This document shows positions 11,306-22,294 of a stretch of DNA of 64,000 nucleotides, piece after piece (positions within the stretch are counted from its first letter, which is position 1; each line of letters begins with the position of its first letter). A model generated the notes under the pieces. That model was not told the origin of the DNA. It was given only the letters and a program-made list of their open reading frames with translations, and did not search any database. A program made the translations under genes and the position numbers. Source of the stretch: Siphonodentalium dalli (lineage: Eukaryota; Mollusca; Scaphopoda; Gadilida; Siphonodentaliidae); assembly GCA_032622095.1 (NCBI GenBank), contig CP136063.1, positions 26,844,987 through 26,908,986 of the forward strand, read 5' to 3'.

Positions 11306-14300
11306 ATATACACTTTCTTGGTTCGCTCGACAAGTCTTATGAATTTCATGCAGTGTCCGATTCCCGTCAAAGAATCCCCAACAAAAGAGGGAGACCAAGT
11401 GGTGGGGTCGCGTTGTTATGGCACAAGAGGCTGTCTAAACGCATAATTCCCCTCGCTATAGATGACGATAGAATAATAGGGATTCAATTTCAAGTAACAG
11501 ATGAATGCTTCATATACATATTACAGGTATATCTACCTTCTACAAATTACACGGCGGAACATTACGAAGAATATGCGAGATCTCTTGGCGATATTTGTGA
11601 TATGTACAAAACTTATGGCAATGTAATAGTGATGGGAGATTTTAACGGGCAATTTGAAAAGTCAGATGACCGAAACATGGCATTCAAAAATCTTGTCAAA
11701 CGAATCAAAATGGTGTCCGTCAATCGCACTTTTTGCCAGGATAATCCGCGCACAACATGTATTCCATTTGGCGATGGGCGGTATGAAGGAACGATCGTTG
11801 ATCATATCTTGATTCCTCATACTCTTATTCCTTTCATACAAGAAGTACACGTATTAAACGATGATGCAATCGATGTATCCAATCATAGGCCAGTCACTCT
11901 GAGAATGCTATTTGAAATGCGTTATCGACATGTACATGTAGAAACAACGGGTGTTACAGGTCAGGGAATTGTTGACTGGAAAAAGGCTAAATCTGAACCA
12001 GAAATTTTACACAATTATAGGCAAAGCATTGATGCGCAGCTCAACAAATTTGATCATTTATCAGAAAACGAAACCGATCCTTGTAAAATGTACGATGCCA
12101 TTGTAAGCACTATATCGAAAGCCACCGAGGCAAGTTTGCCGAAAAAGAAATTTAATAAACATCTGAAACCTTTCTGGAACGAAAATTTGAAAAATATGCA
12201 CAAAATTATGCGGACTGTCCGGCAAAATTGGGTGGATGGAGGTAGACCTCGATCAGATACCCAGTCTGACAGTTACACGATTTATAAAACTGCAAAACGT
12301 GATTTCCGGAGAGAATATAGAAAAGCATCTGCTACATACTTGGCCGAACTAAATGATAAAATCAATGAACGTGCTCAACTTGATCAAAACTATTTATTCC
12401 GCGCATTAAACACGAAGCGGCAGAGAACTCATATAGATAAGAATGCATTTTTCACGCATGAAGGACAAACTCTTCGTCATGATAGTGATATCGCAGAAGG
12501 ATGGGCATCTTATTTTGAGAAACTATATTCACCTTTGTATCGACCTGAATTTGACACTCAAAACTTTAATTACATAAATGAATTTGTTACGCGAGAAATA
12601 GGTAGTGGTCAATCTGATGATATCGATAAACGCATAATATTTTCAGTAACTGCAGACGAATTACTTACTGTGTATCGCAGTCTCAGCTTTGGAAAAGCAA
12701 CTGGTTGGGATGGGATTTCGAACGAGCATTTGATATATGGAAGTCAGAAGTTGACTCAGACGATTTCGAATCTCCTAACAATCCTGATTCAAACACAAAC
12801 GGTCCCATCCCAGTTAAAGCGCGGTTTAATAATAACATTATATAAAGGTGGCTCAAAACCCAGAACCGATTTTGACAGTTACAGAGCTATAACACTAATG
12901 CCAACTTTGTACAAGTTACTCGAAAAAGTTTTACAAACTAGAATAGAACTGTACGCGCCAAAATTACTTGATGTACATCCGCTTCAACACGGATTCCAAA
13001 AAGGCATAAACGCAACAATGACATCATATGTAATGAAAGAATGTATATCCTATGTATCCGAAAGTAAACAAAAACTGTATAGTCTCTTTTTAGATGTTTG
13101 GAAGGCATTTGATACCGTCTGGGTCAACGGATTATTATACAAGCTGCATGGATGTGGGTTCAGAGGAAATTTACTTCGATTGATGCACGAACTTCTAACC
13201 AACGTCACATGCTCTATTCGTCACAATAACGTTTTATCCAGGTGGTTTGATGTGAGACAGGGAGCAAGGCAGGGGGGTATCCTCTCCCCTTTGTACTATA
13301 TGATCTACGTCGACGAATTATTACATATACTTGCAAACTCACCATTTGGCCTGAACATGCTCGGTGTAAATTGTACGTGCCCAACCCATGCAGATGACAT
13401 GGTTCTATTATCACTAAATAAATCTGGCTTATCGGCGCTTTGTGATATTTGCAACGAGTACAGCAACAAATGGCGGTATAAATATAATCCATCCAAATGC
13501 ACCATAGTAGTATTCAATGAAACCAAAGCAGAATTTTCGCGTCAAAGTCGTCTCTGGAACCTAGGTACCTCAGATATCGAAGAAAGTACGAACACCACTC
13601 ATTTAGGTATCTTACTTGACAAGTACGATTTCAACGGAATTTTCACTGATCACATATGCGATAAGACCCGTAGCACGTTTATGATGTTGAACAATGCTGG
13701 CCTCTACCCCGGTGGTATGACCCCCAAAAGTTGCTCGTTAATTTATTCGTCAGTGGTTATACCAAAAGGCCTGTACGGTTCTGAACTCCTCTGGAGCTTA
13801 AATCAAACTCAGATTGATCGACTTGAGAGAACACACAGATTCTGCTTAAAGTATTACCAGGGTCTTCATCATCGCACAAAAAAACAATTATAGCTCAAGG
13901 ATTAGTTGGAACTTCATCTATGGTGTCTCTTATCGAAAAACGTAAATTGTCATTCTTCGGCTCGTTGTGCAACCTAAAAGTTTCCAAAACGGTAAAACAA
14001 GTATTTCTTACTCGCTTATATCAGTACACCTTAGGTGTTTCAAGCTACCAATCTAGTTACGCGTCTGATATTATCTTCGTCCTTAGCAAATATAAAATGA
14101 CAGAGTCCCTTGTGAACTACATCGAAAACTCAATATTCCCGAAGAAATCTACTTGGAAATGTGCGATAAATGAGTCATGGTCAAAATTTAATGGAGAATA
14201 TTGGGAAATGAGCTTAAAGGAGGATACTCGACTTGCCAGGTTCTCTGCCGTCCATCCAAAATTATGTATGTCCCGGCTATGGGAAAATTGCCGAATATAC

Positions 14301-14669
14301 CCAGCACACAGAAAAGCATATTTGATTGTTGCACGTCTTATTTGTATCCTCGAAACAAATGAGGAAACTTGCGTTTTATGTGACAACAAGTATAGAGATA
14401 TTGTCAAACATGCCTTAATCGAATGTTCTTCCATTTGTGATGATCGAAATAAATTTGAATTTGAGTTGCTGAACATATTTCATGTAGACATTTATATGCA
14501 GTATGACAAACTTGACGGAGAATCCAAAACGCGCGTTCTACTAACAGGTATACATGAAAACATATACTGTACTACCGAAGAAGAAAATAAACTAATAGAC
14601 TTTTTCGTCAACAAAGCTGCATTCCTCTGGAGAGTATATGTTGATCGACTGACGCCAAGTCCTGACTAG
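11306..14669 (+). CDS. LINE ORF: endonuclease-reverse transcriptase, one frameshift
   Basis: This is the main ORF of a non-LTR retrotransposon, most like the Jockey/CR1/L2 group. Residues upstream of about 11306 in the open frame come from the host repeat, so the element is 5'-truncated and lacks the start of the APE endonuclease. Remaining endonuclease motifs are GRPSGGVALLWHK, VMGDFNGQF (about 11632), IVDHILIP (about 11796) and SNHRPV (about 11878). Reverse transcriptase motifs are FGKATGWDGISNE, SYRAITLMP, HGFQKG, FLDVWKAFDTVW, ARQGGILSP and the active-site box THADDMVLLS (GCAGATGAC at 13390-13398). The frame breaks in a poly-A run at about 13877-13883. The C-terminal part resumes at once and ends at 14669 with a cysteine/histidine knuckle (C at 14370 and 14379, H at 14408, C at 14423). 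Apart from 5' truncation and this slip it looks young. Confidence 0.93.
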
Positions 14670-15245
14670 ATCTCACAAACCTTCATATAAACTCGACCAT
14701 AACATGCAGTTATAAGCATATTCGTAATTGTTCATATCACATGTATCTGTGTATTGTTTTAACAGTAAGTAAATTTGTTTGTATGTATGTCCACCATTTG
14801 ATTGTTTGTCTCGTATGCCTGCTTGTCTGACTGTCGTCTGTGTGTCTGTAAGTACGGTATGGCTGTGTATTTATACATGAGTGGTGCTGGGGAAATGGTC
14901 GGCTCCGAGTCGATAAGACTGCACAAAGGCATTGGCGTTTGTGGGTCTTCCAGAGAGAGAGATCCCTGATTTGGGTCCAACTCCGGCTTGGTCGTCTCGG
15001 AGTATGCTATTTCTCTGTCTGTAAGTACGATATGGCTGTAGAATGGAATGTCTACTTTATGTAGTGCATGAATGTGTGTATATGTGCATGTGTAATTGGT
15101 TCATCATACATATTGAGATATGTGTTGTAGATATGTTTGTAATCTTAAATTTCTTATACACTGTGTTATGTACCAATTTGTGTTTCGTCTCATAATATAA
15201 ACATTTATATATGAATCTCCATATATGGAGGATAATAAAGATATA
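14670..15245 (+). other. LINE 3' untranslated region
   Basis: This non-coding stretch lies between the LINE stop codon and the point where the interrupted palindrome arm resumes (ATTACCTTACATCTCATGC at about 15249). It contains two copies of a TCTGTAAGTACGRTATGGCTGT segment (about 14843 and 15018). About 85 bp of arm sequence present in the 43400-43490 copy is missing at the insertion point, so a target deletion accompanied insertion. Confidence 0.65.
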
Positions 15246-16770
15246 TATATTACCTTACATCTCATGCCAAAATGGCGACCAAAATTTGAAAACACGCCTA
15301 CATTCCTTTACTTTCTTAGGATGGGCGTTATTGTTTCGCGATTTCTACCCACCAATACATGTTGATATGTATGAATTATTCATTAGGGTTTGGCAAGTGA
15401 CACTCACAGTCAATATGGCGGCCAAACGGGCGGCCAGAAATTGAAAAGAAGCCGATATTATTACATACTAATTTCAACTTTTTGTCATAATATCGATTTG
15501 TATAGACGAAACGGTACATAATATAAGCCATCTATTAGATCCAATGTAAGTCGTAGCCTTTTGGAAGGATGAAAACCCACAATCGCGATGTGGCATTTCA
15601 AAATCCATTCTCCGCTAAGGGCTCATACTGGCCGTAACCGTATATAGGTGCGCCGAATAGTCATATTATGACTTCCAAGAATCAAAACAACAGTACCTGA
15701 GCTTATTCTGAATTGCCACATTCAGCATTATCTAGACCCGTTTCCGTCTCTTCGTCAGATTTATCTATCTCACTCACAACAACAGTTTACTACACTTCTT
15801 TGTAGAAGGGTGCCACTAATAGGAATGTTTCAAACAATACATATGCCGGTGTCCAGCTCACGTGTTTGTTTCGAAGCTTGGAATTCTTAGCGAGCCTCAT
15901 TCGTGGTATAGCTTATGGTATAATTCAGATGCTACATATGGGGTATAAGGGTCATCTTATGCGATACACTAGAAAGGTATTCGGTCGATGCGTATACTAG
16001 CTTTCAGAAGGACCTATATATCTGCGTATTGTCAGCTTTGGTGACCTAATGGGGATAACAACGTGTACACCTGGTGATCTTCCCAAACAGCCACTTCTCA
16101 ATATATGGTTCATCAATTCACATACTCATCTAATGCACTGATGTACCCGGACAACTTCTGTATATGGCTTCGAATGTTGAAAGCCCGACATTTGACGGAT
16201 GCATTTCTGCTAAGGCGTGGAAGACCATAATGCATAACATACACAAACTCCTTGAACATAATCATAAGAACAAGCTTGTTGGAGTCCAGCAATCGTCTCA
16301 CCGACCAGATCCAAGCAGATGATAACAATACACACGGTGCTAGTTTGTGGGTATGTGTCATGATAGTGGAAATGAAATTGGACCATGACTGTACCGCCCC
16401 TTATTTTGTTATGTTTTAGATTCAGACAGGATCTCATGTGTGGCTTTGCTTTCCTTGTATGCTAAGATTGTATGTTCCCATCCGTTTGGAAGCCGTTCTT
16501 AAAAACAACTGGACCAGGCGTGTGACATTGGCTACTGCTGTGTAAGCCCCACCAAGACTGGGGTGTAGTCTTAAAGGCGATATCTTTGATAGTTGGTTGA
16601 TATGTCATAATCACGCTAGGTGGTATGGTTCAAGAAAGTACAAATGCCATCAACAAAATGGTAGTTCAACGCGAAGAACATCCAGAGGAATGTTACGTTG
16701 ATGAGCTCTGGCATTCAGTTCAACAAACGTTGGTACACCAAGTCAAGTGATTTCTTGGTAACATCACCAT
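15246..16770 (+). repeat. Palindrome left arm, inner part
   Basis: This is the continuation of the arm interrupted by the LINE, with ATGGCGACC and ATGGCGGCC motifs at about 15269 and 15414. It is the reverse complement, with divergence, of about 18290 down to 16830. Landmarks shared with the other arm include GTCCAGCTCACG/CTAGACACCGG near 15855 and 17665, TGGGGATAAC near 16050 and 17530, and GCTAGTTTGTGG near 16340 and 17255. Confidence 0.8.
16080..16770 (+). pseudogene. Decayed coding-like segment in left arm
   Basis: Plus-strand pieces such as SAKAWKTIMHNIHKLLEHN and GASLWVCVMIVEMK parallel the minus-strand translation of 16830-17530 in the other arm (YAKEKTIVYRLLTLLDHD, DASLWTCAMIVGMKWA). 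Both arms therefore descend from the same coding-like stretch. I do not recognise the protein. Stops and frameshifts occur throughout. Confidence 0.4.
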
Positions 16771-16829
16771 TGCGACCATTTCCCTGCATGAGACATTAAC
16801 TACTATATTCCAAAGTTATATATATATAA

Positions 16830-17530
16830 AGCTATAAGATAATAAAGGTCGCGTTCCCCAACGTCCACAGCCATTGCCATCGAGACTGTAAATTGTTCTT
16901 TAAATACATAGTGAAATAAATACTCCACAGTTCCTGACATTTTCTTGAATAATACCACCCACATACTGACACTAACCATGAGAGAGGATAACAAAAAACG
17001 CATACATTCATGCTATAAAGACATTATCCTTTAGTCCATTCGACTGTTTTGAGGGAGGCTAACATAGTATTATCCAGACAAAAATGTACGTAGTTGAATT
17101 AGAAAGGCTTCGAAACGGAGGTGGAAATACAATCTTACCACACCAAATAAAACCGACACGCATGATATTCTATATCTTAAACATGCACCAGGTGTTGTGG
17201 TGGTGTAAACCGTGGCCCATTTCATTCCCACTATCATGGCGCATGTCCACAAACTAGCATCGCGAGCATTGTTCTTCTCTGCTGGGAGATATTCGACGAG
17301 ACAACTGCGGGGCGTCACACAGTTTGCTTCGGATCATGGTCAAGAAGTGTGAGTAGTCTGTACACTATGGTCTTCTCCTTAGCATATAGACATCTGTCCA
17401 AGACAGCTAGCAACCTTCGAAACACTGTCGAAGTTGTCCACATATGCCAATGCGTTCGCCGAGTTTGTGAGTTGACGAACCATCTATTGAGAAGTGACTA
17501 GCTAACTGGTTCGCCAGGTGTATATGTCGT
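16830..17530 (-). pseudogene. Decayed coding-like segment in right arm
   Basis: The better-preserved arm copy has an open minus-strand stretch at 17070-17318 (DASLWTCAMIVGMKWATV, then a hydrophobic GVVRLYFHLRFEAFLI) and another at 16803-17003. The corresponding left-arm sequence keeps several of the same residues in frame. This could be what is left of a protein once encoded by the palindromic element. No catalytic motif is visible and no function can be assigned. Confidence 0.4.
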
Positions 17531-19233
17531 TATCCCCATGGGGTATGAGACACATACATAGAGATGACCTTCTGTAACCTTGTATACTCACCGGTCATAT
17601 GCCTTCCTAGTTCAAGATGACGCACAAATATCATATTTAGCAAATATTTACAATCGTAAGCTAGACACCGGAAAATGAATTGTTTGAAACGTTATGATTA
17701 GAGGAACCAAGATTTATCAGACAAAGAAATGGAAGCTGGTCCAGATAATTATGGACGTGACGTGGCAAATCAGAATCTGTTATAAGGTAATTGTTCTGAT
17801 ATAACTATTCGGCGCACCTACTCTTACGGCCATTATCGGCGCTAAGTGGAGAATGGATTTCGAAATGCCACATCACGATATTAATTGTGGTTTTTCATCT
17901 TTCCAGAAGGATACGAGCTATGTTATGCGTTTTGATACCTTAAAGTTGAACTAGTAGATGGTTTATGTACAGTTTCGTCCATACATACCGATATTATGAC
18001 AAAAAGTTGAAATTAATATGTGAAAATATCGATTTCTTTTCAATTTCTAGCCCCAATTTAGCAGCGATATTGGCTGTGAGTATCAATTGCCAAACCCTAA
18101 TGAATACTTCATGTCACTATTCCATATCAACATGTAATGGTGGATAGAAATCGCGAAACAATAACGCCCATCGTAAGAAAGTAAAGGAATGTAGACTTGT
18201 TTTCAAATTTCGGTCGCCATTTTGGCCGCCATCTCCGATTTGGAAAACAATTTCTTGCATGAGATGTAAGGTAATTACTTCACCTCAGTATTTCCAACTC
18301 AACTGTAAGGATGGGTGGAGTTGTCTCGACAATAATGCCAATGATGTGAATATGAGGGAATTTTTCAAAATCTGTCCGCATTGTGGGCGCCATTTTGGAT
18401 TTGGGGGACTTTTATTTGGATATGCTACAAGGAAAGCTCTTCGCCTAAGTGTTCCCAATTCACAATAGTAAGCAGGTGTGGAGTTGTCGTGACAATAAAG
18501 CTCACTGATGTTAAAATCAGCGATTTTCGGCGATTGTTTATTTCTGGTGGCCATTTTGGCCGCCATCTTGGATTTGGTTAAATATTCCTCAACTCAGGTA
18601 TAAGAGGAATCCTAGCTTGAGTATCTCCTGCACATATATATGCATGGGTGTTGTTATAATAGCAATAACATTCATTGATTCGAAACATTACATCGCGTTA
18701 TTAACGTAGATTCGGCTTTGACCTATTATACCGGCATTTGGGAAAACGTGATATCGGACAAAAATATCCCGCAATGAATGTATATGATGGTCCCCATGTG
18801 TTCGCCAATGACTCCTCTATATGATAAATGTATAATATGAAGCAAAGATGCCAATATTTGCCTACAGAGACAAACGAAAGGTGGTAACATGTCAGAAAAA
18901 TAGCATATTTTCACATTTCGGCGGCCATCTTGGATTCTGGTGTCGGATTTTTGGCTAATTTGTAAGGGTTGTATATTAGCATAACGAATCGAGCGGAAAA
19001 CACGACCGCATGTGATATCATCTTTACTATAATGGCGATCAAAGAGACCTGGTGCATTTTTTTTAAATGGCCTCCATGATGGACGCCATCTTGTCTGGAG
19101 TCTCTGCGGCCACTTTTTTTTTCTTGTTAACAAGTGAAAAAAATTAGAGGAGACCTCAAGGAAGAAAATTAGTGGGGTGCAGTTGAGTCCAGGGGGGGGG
19201 GGGGTGCAGAGGTCGACCAATATCTCCTGGACT
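16830..19233 (-). repeat. Palindrome right arm (uninterrupted)
   Basis: This inverted partner of 10519-11305 plus 15246-16770 ends CTCCTGGAC followed by TA. With the left flank TA, this suggests TA target duplications around GTCCAGGAG ends. It carries the same GGCCGCCAT/GGCGGCCAT motifs in reverse. The intact arm shows that the palindrome without the LINE would be about 4.8 kb. Confidence 0.85.
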
Positions 19234-19332
19234 ATATGAACTACGACAATTACATACTATTTACGCAATATTTATTATGGGTATATAGAAAGGTCTGAGT
19301 GAACCACTGATTAACATAATAGCCTGATCAGG

Positions 19333-19588
19333 CTAAAATAGACCGATCGGTCTTCCTGGCACAGTGGTCATTGTTGTAAGAGTGGGAACTCTAAATTTCT
19401 TGACAATTTGAATCTGTTTGTTTGAATATCTGTATACATGTAATGTATGTTTATTTTGAATATTCTCAGTAAATAATTATATGGTGTCCTGCAAAAGAGA
19501 TCAGAATTAATTTTGTTTTAAGTATTGGTTTGCTACCCGTGTCCCACATGCATGTTGGATGTGAAGGACCGATCGGTCTATTTTAGCC
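19333..19588. mobile_element. Inverted-repeat element with GATCGGTC ends
   Basis: GGCTAAAATAGACCGATCGG at the left is the exact reverse complement of CCGATCGGTCTATTTTAGCC at the right. The length is about 256 bp and there is no coding content. Confidence 0.75.
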
Positions 19589-20235
19589 CGACCATACTAT
19601 TATACAATCATGTAGATCAATTTGTGGTTTATCCAGACCTGTTTAAGATATCTGATTCATTATGTTTATACGGTTCAGCCCATTGAATTAGTGCCAACGC
19701 ATACTAATATATCTGCAATAAATCACAAACCTTTGTGATAAATCTCAAACATGTTTGCGATAAATTGTAAAGTATAATCACCAAGTAGTTTTATAGTTAT
19801 CGTAAGATGCTTGAGATTTATCGCAAAGATTTGAGAGTTATCACAAAGGTGTTTGTGATTTTTCGCAAAGTTGTTTTGTGATTTATCGCAAAGGTTTGCT
19901 CCCCTATTCCCACATGCATGCTGGCTGTGAAAGACCGATCCGTCTATTTTAGCCCAACCGTGCTATTATAGATCGATTGGTGGTTTACTCAGACCTGTTG
20001 AAGATGTCTGATTTATATTTATACGGTTCAAGCCCATTAGTGCCAATGCATAAAAATATATCTACAATAAATCACAAACTATTGCGATTAATCGCAAACC
20101 TTTGTGATCAATCGAAATCCTTTGCACTAAATCGCATATATTTATTGCAAAGTAGTTTGGGATTCGCAAAGGTTTGCGATTTATCGCAAGGTAGTTTTTT
20201 TTATATATCGGGCTATTCTAGATCGATTGGTGTTT
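19560..20235. repeat. Direct repeat pair with short palindromic units
   Basis: The segment starting near GACCGATCGGTCTATTTTAG (about 19567) recurs from about 19930 with the same order of landmarks: GTGGTTTA-CAGACCTG, ATACGGTTCA-GCCCATT and GCAATAAATCACAAA. Each copy ends in many short units of the type AATCGCAAACCTTTGTGATAA in both orientations (19714-19885, 20070-20200). Confidence 0.75.
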
Positions 20236-20825
20236 CAAATGTGTGATTTCTAATGTTTACTTTATTATTATTGCACACAAATTAAAAATTTGGCCGATTA
20301 TTATAGACATTCAGACCAATTTTACTCCACATGCAGGGAACAGTTCAGGGAAATCCTGAAATCGAGATATTAAACGTTGAAAAAAACAACACGATCAAGG
20401 TTCTATACTAATAAAAGTAATACATGTATAATTCGGATTATTTCATTTAGCACTATGCAAGGGATTCCATGTGGTTTTGTACTTAATTCGATGTTTAAAC
20501 GCCGTAGCATCATTTGGAATCTAACATGCCACATTGTTAAATTTGCTGTCGGCCATTTCTCGTAATTTCGAGTGCTTGGTATCTGGGCAGGTTTTCCGCA
20601 TAGTACCTATATGTTTGGTTATCTGAAGTACCAAATTGCTAGGTACTACGCATAGCACCTAAATACTTCAGAGTACATGTCTTGATATTTGGTACTTGTG
20701 ATAATATAATGGGCGTGTCAAGAAAGCGTGTATTTCTTGGCACTTCATATCGTGTGCGTCATGGCATCGGTGACATAAAGACGGGGTGGGTATTATATGC
20801 ATAATCCCCGGATAGCTACTCAAAA
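20236..20825. other. No gene seen
   Basis: AT-rich sequence inside the right end of the large insertion. Scattered AGGTACTA/GCATAGTACCTA words from about 20600 begin the subterminal repeat zone. Confidence 0.4.
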
Positions 20826-20991
20826 TAACCTAAATATAGGTACTCCAGAAAACCTAAATATATAGGTACTCCAGAGAACCTAAATATATAGGCACTCCAG
20901 AGAACCTAAATTACCAACAATTAGGTACTCCCCCTGGGACAAAGCTTAGTACCTACGTAGGTACTCTAGAGTACCTGTTGTTTTAAGAGTG
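20826..20991. repeat. Subterminal repeats and right TIR of the large insertion
   Basis: A 26-bp unit (AACCTAAATATATAGGTACT plus CCAGAG) occurs three to four times, then TAGTACCTACGTAGGTACT, then the terminal TTTAAGAGTG. The left end (8156-8290) carries related AGGTACTCC, AGAACCTA and AGGTTCC words. Confidence 0.75.
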
Positions 20992-21327
20992 TATGATTGC
21001 ATCGGATTGACACAAGGTACATTTGTTTGTACTCGTGTACCACGAACATTGCAGAAAATCACAAATGTTAACGTACTGTAAAATACGGTTTTTGTAATTT
21101 TCACCATTATTGTCACTGTAGTTCGTTTGATGTTGTCATTTACAGTTCGTGCTTCCACAAACCGCGCAATTAAGACATGTTATTTCAAGTTCATATTTAT
21201 TTATTGGCGGAATGATTTGTGATACATATCTGTCTTTGTCTGCAAAGTGCATAAGAGCATACATTCATCATTTCTAATTATTCATTGGATTGGGAATAAT
21301 GTATTCACTTAAAATGCTCCCACTCAG

Positions 21328-21540
21328 ATGTAACGGCAATGACAACGGCGGCCACATCAACAGAAACAGTGACAAGCTAGGACAGTTCCGCAGCGACATC
21401 GACTACGGCGACGGAAACAACATCCATGACAACGTCTACAGTAACGGCAACAACAACAGAAACAACAACAACAGTACCAGCAACAACAACAACAACGATT
21501 ACAACCAGCACTACCACCACAATGGCGATGACAACTGCCG
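21328..21540 (+). pseudogene. Ser/Thr-rich linker exon, copy with stop codon
   Basis: The acceptor CCCACTCAG and the donor GGTAAGAAC bound a 213-base segment, a multiple of three, in phase 1-1. Read in that phase (codons from 21330) it gives VTAMTTAATSTETVTS and then a TAG at 21378-21380. Downstream it remains Thr-rich (TTSTVTATTTETTTTVPATT). Such mucin-like stretches serve as O-glycosylated spacers in secreted or membrane proteins. The open copy is at 61468-61689. The in-frame stop suggests this copy is dead or skipped, and skipping a symmetric exon would keep the frame. Its phase-1 donor fits the phase-1 acceptor of the lectin exon at 28222. The Asn-rich frame beginning at 21290 is an alternative reading but ignores the splice sites. 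Confidence 0.55.
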
Positions 21541-21565
21541 GTAAGAACCCGGAGATACTCGGCGA

Positions 21566-21850
21566 GATGTACCAAACTTGTGTATTATATACTCACGCGT
21601 GAATTACGGTGTGATGTTTGAAGCTTGTGTATTATACCCATATGCGAATCCGCGGCATATACTCACGGCTATGTGTACGAAGCTTGTGTATTATACTCAC
21701 ACGTGAATCTGCGACATATACTCACGTCTAGGTGTACGAAGCTTGTGTATTATACTCTCGCGTGTATTTGAGCATATATTCAAGGCGAAATGTACGAAAC
21801 CTGTATATTATACTCGCGCGTACATCCTCGGCATATATACTTACGGCAAG
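21566..21850. repeat. ~60-bp minisatellite
   Basis: Four to five diverged units of about 60 bp, containing GTACGAAGCTTGTGTATTAT, ACTCACACGTGAATC and GGCATATACTCACGGC. The corresponding array after the second exon copy is at 61715-61950. Confidence 0.8.
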
Positions 21851-21930
21851 TAAGTATACAAGACTTAACACAGTTCTGTATACAGTTCTATACACCAATC
21901 TGAACGCACCCTTACCAAAGACAGGTTTAT

Positions 21931-22294
21931 CCTGTTTTATGTGTTATTCCCAGCCCAAATGAACTCTATATCATACACCACATGCGATTTAACATTCCGT
22001 TCTCATGTGTCCCTTGTTCGCCAGTAGCAGTTTATTCTCGACAGAAGGACAAACATCGACGTTAGGCACATGTGTGACCAGGAACGTAGCGACAGTGGTA
22101 TGTATGACGAGTTGGATTTTGAAGGATTGTACGTTTTGATTCCGATCTAAACGTTAAAAACTTGATGCATCTGCTACTGTAGGGATATGTTTTTAAGACT
22201 TGAATTTTGTCCAAATTGTTTCGCTTAGAGTTGACAATGCATTCAATGCGTAATCCATTTAGAGTAACATGCCTTAATAATCACCCCCGTGTAC
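21931..22294. other. No gene seen
   Basis: Single-copy-looking sequence between the duplication end and the large inverted repeat. I see no domain or repeat. Confidence 0.4.

Larger units (their letters stand above)
8156..20991. mobile_element. 12.8 kb insertion with TIRs and TA duplication
   Basis: The left end reads TA then CACTCTTAAA (8156-8165). The right end reads TTTAAGAGTG (20982-20991) then TA. In the partner duplication the flanks are joined directly at about 61135 (ATTGTATTACGATTGCATCGG region, one T-to-C change), so that locus is an empty site with a single TA. Both subterminal regions carry AGGTACTCC/AGAACCTA-type motifs, so the ends belong together. No transposase for this element is recognised. 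Most of the interior is nested repeats, including a palindromic element and a LINE. Either a very large composite element moved as one piece, or a smaller element was later expanded by nested insertions. Confidence 0.7.
20992..21930. repeat. Segmental duplication, copy 1 (right part)
   Basis: Matches 61136-61950 directly, from GATTGCATCGGATTGACAC through the Thr-rich exon and into the minisatellite. Together with 2786-8155 it makes one duplicated block that was split by the 12.8 kb insertion. Confidence 0.9.

Noticed and set aside
21290-21544. Asn-rich plus-strand frame starting MGIMYSLKM
   Set aside because: It is open in both duplicates, but it ignores the good splice acceptor and donor that define the Thr-rich frame. 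The polyAsn comes from the same AAC repeat in another phase.
21357-21575. Cysteine-rich minus-strand frame that could look like a metallothionein or conotoxin-like peptide
   Set aside because: It is the antisense of the ACA/AAC-rich Thr exon. The cysteines come from reading GTTGTTGCTG-type repeats, and there is no signal peptide or regular cysteine framework.
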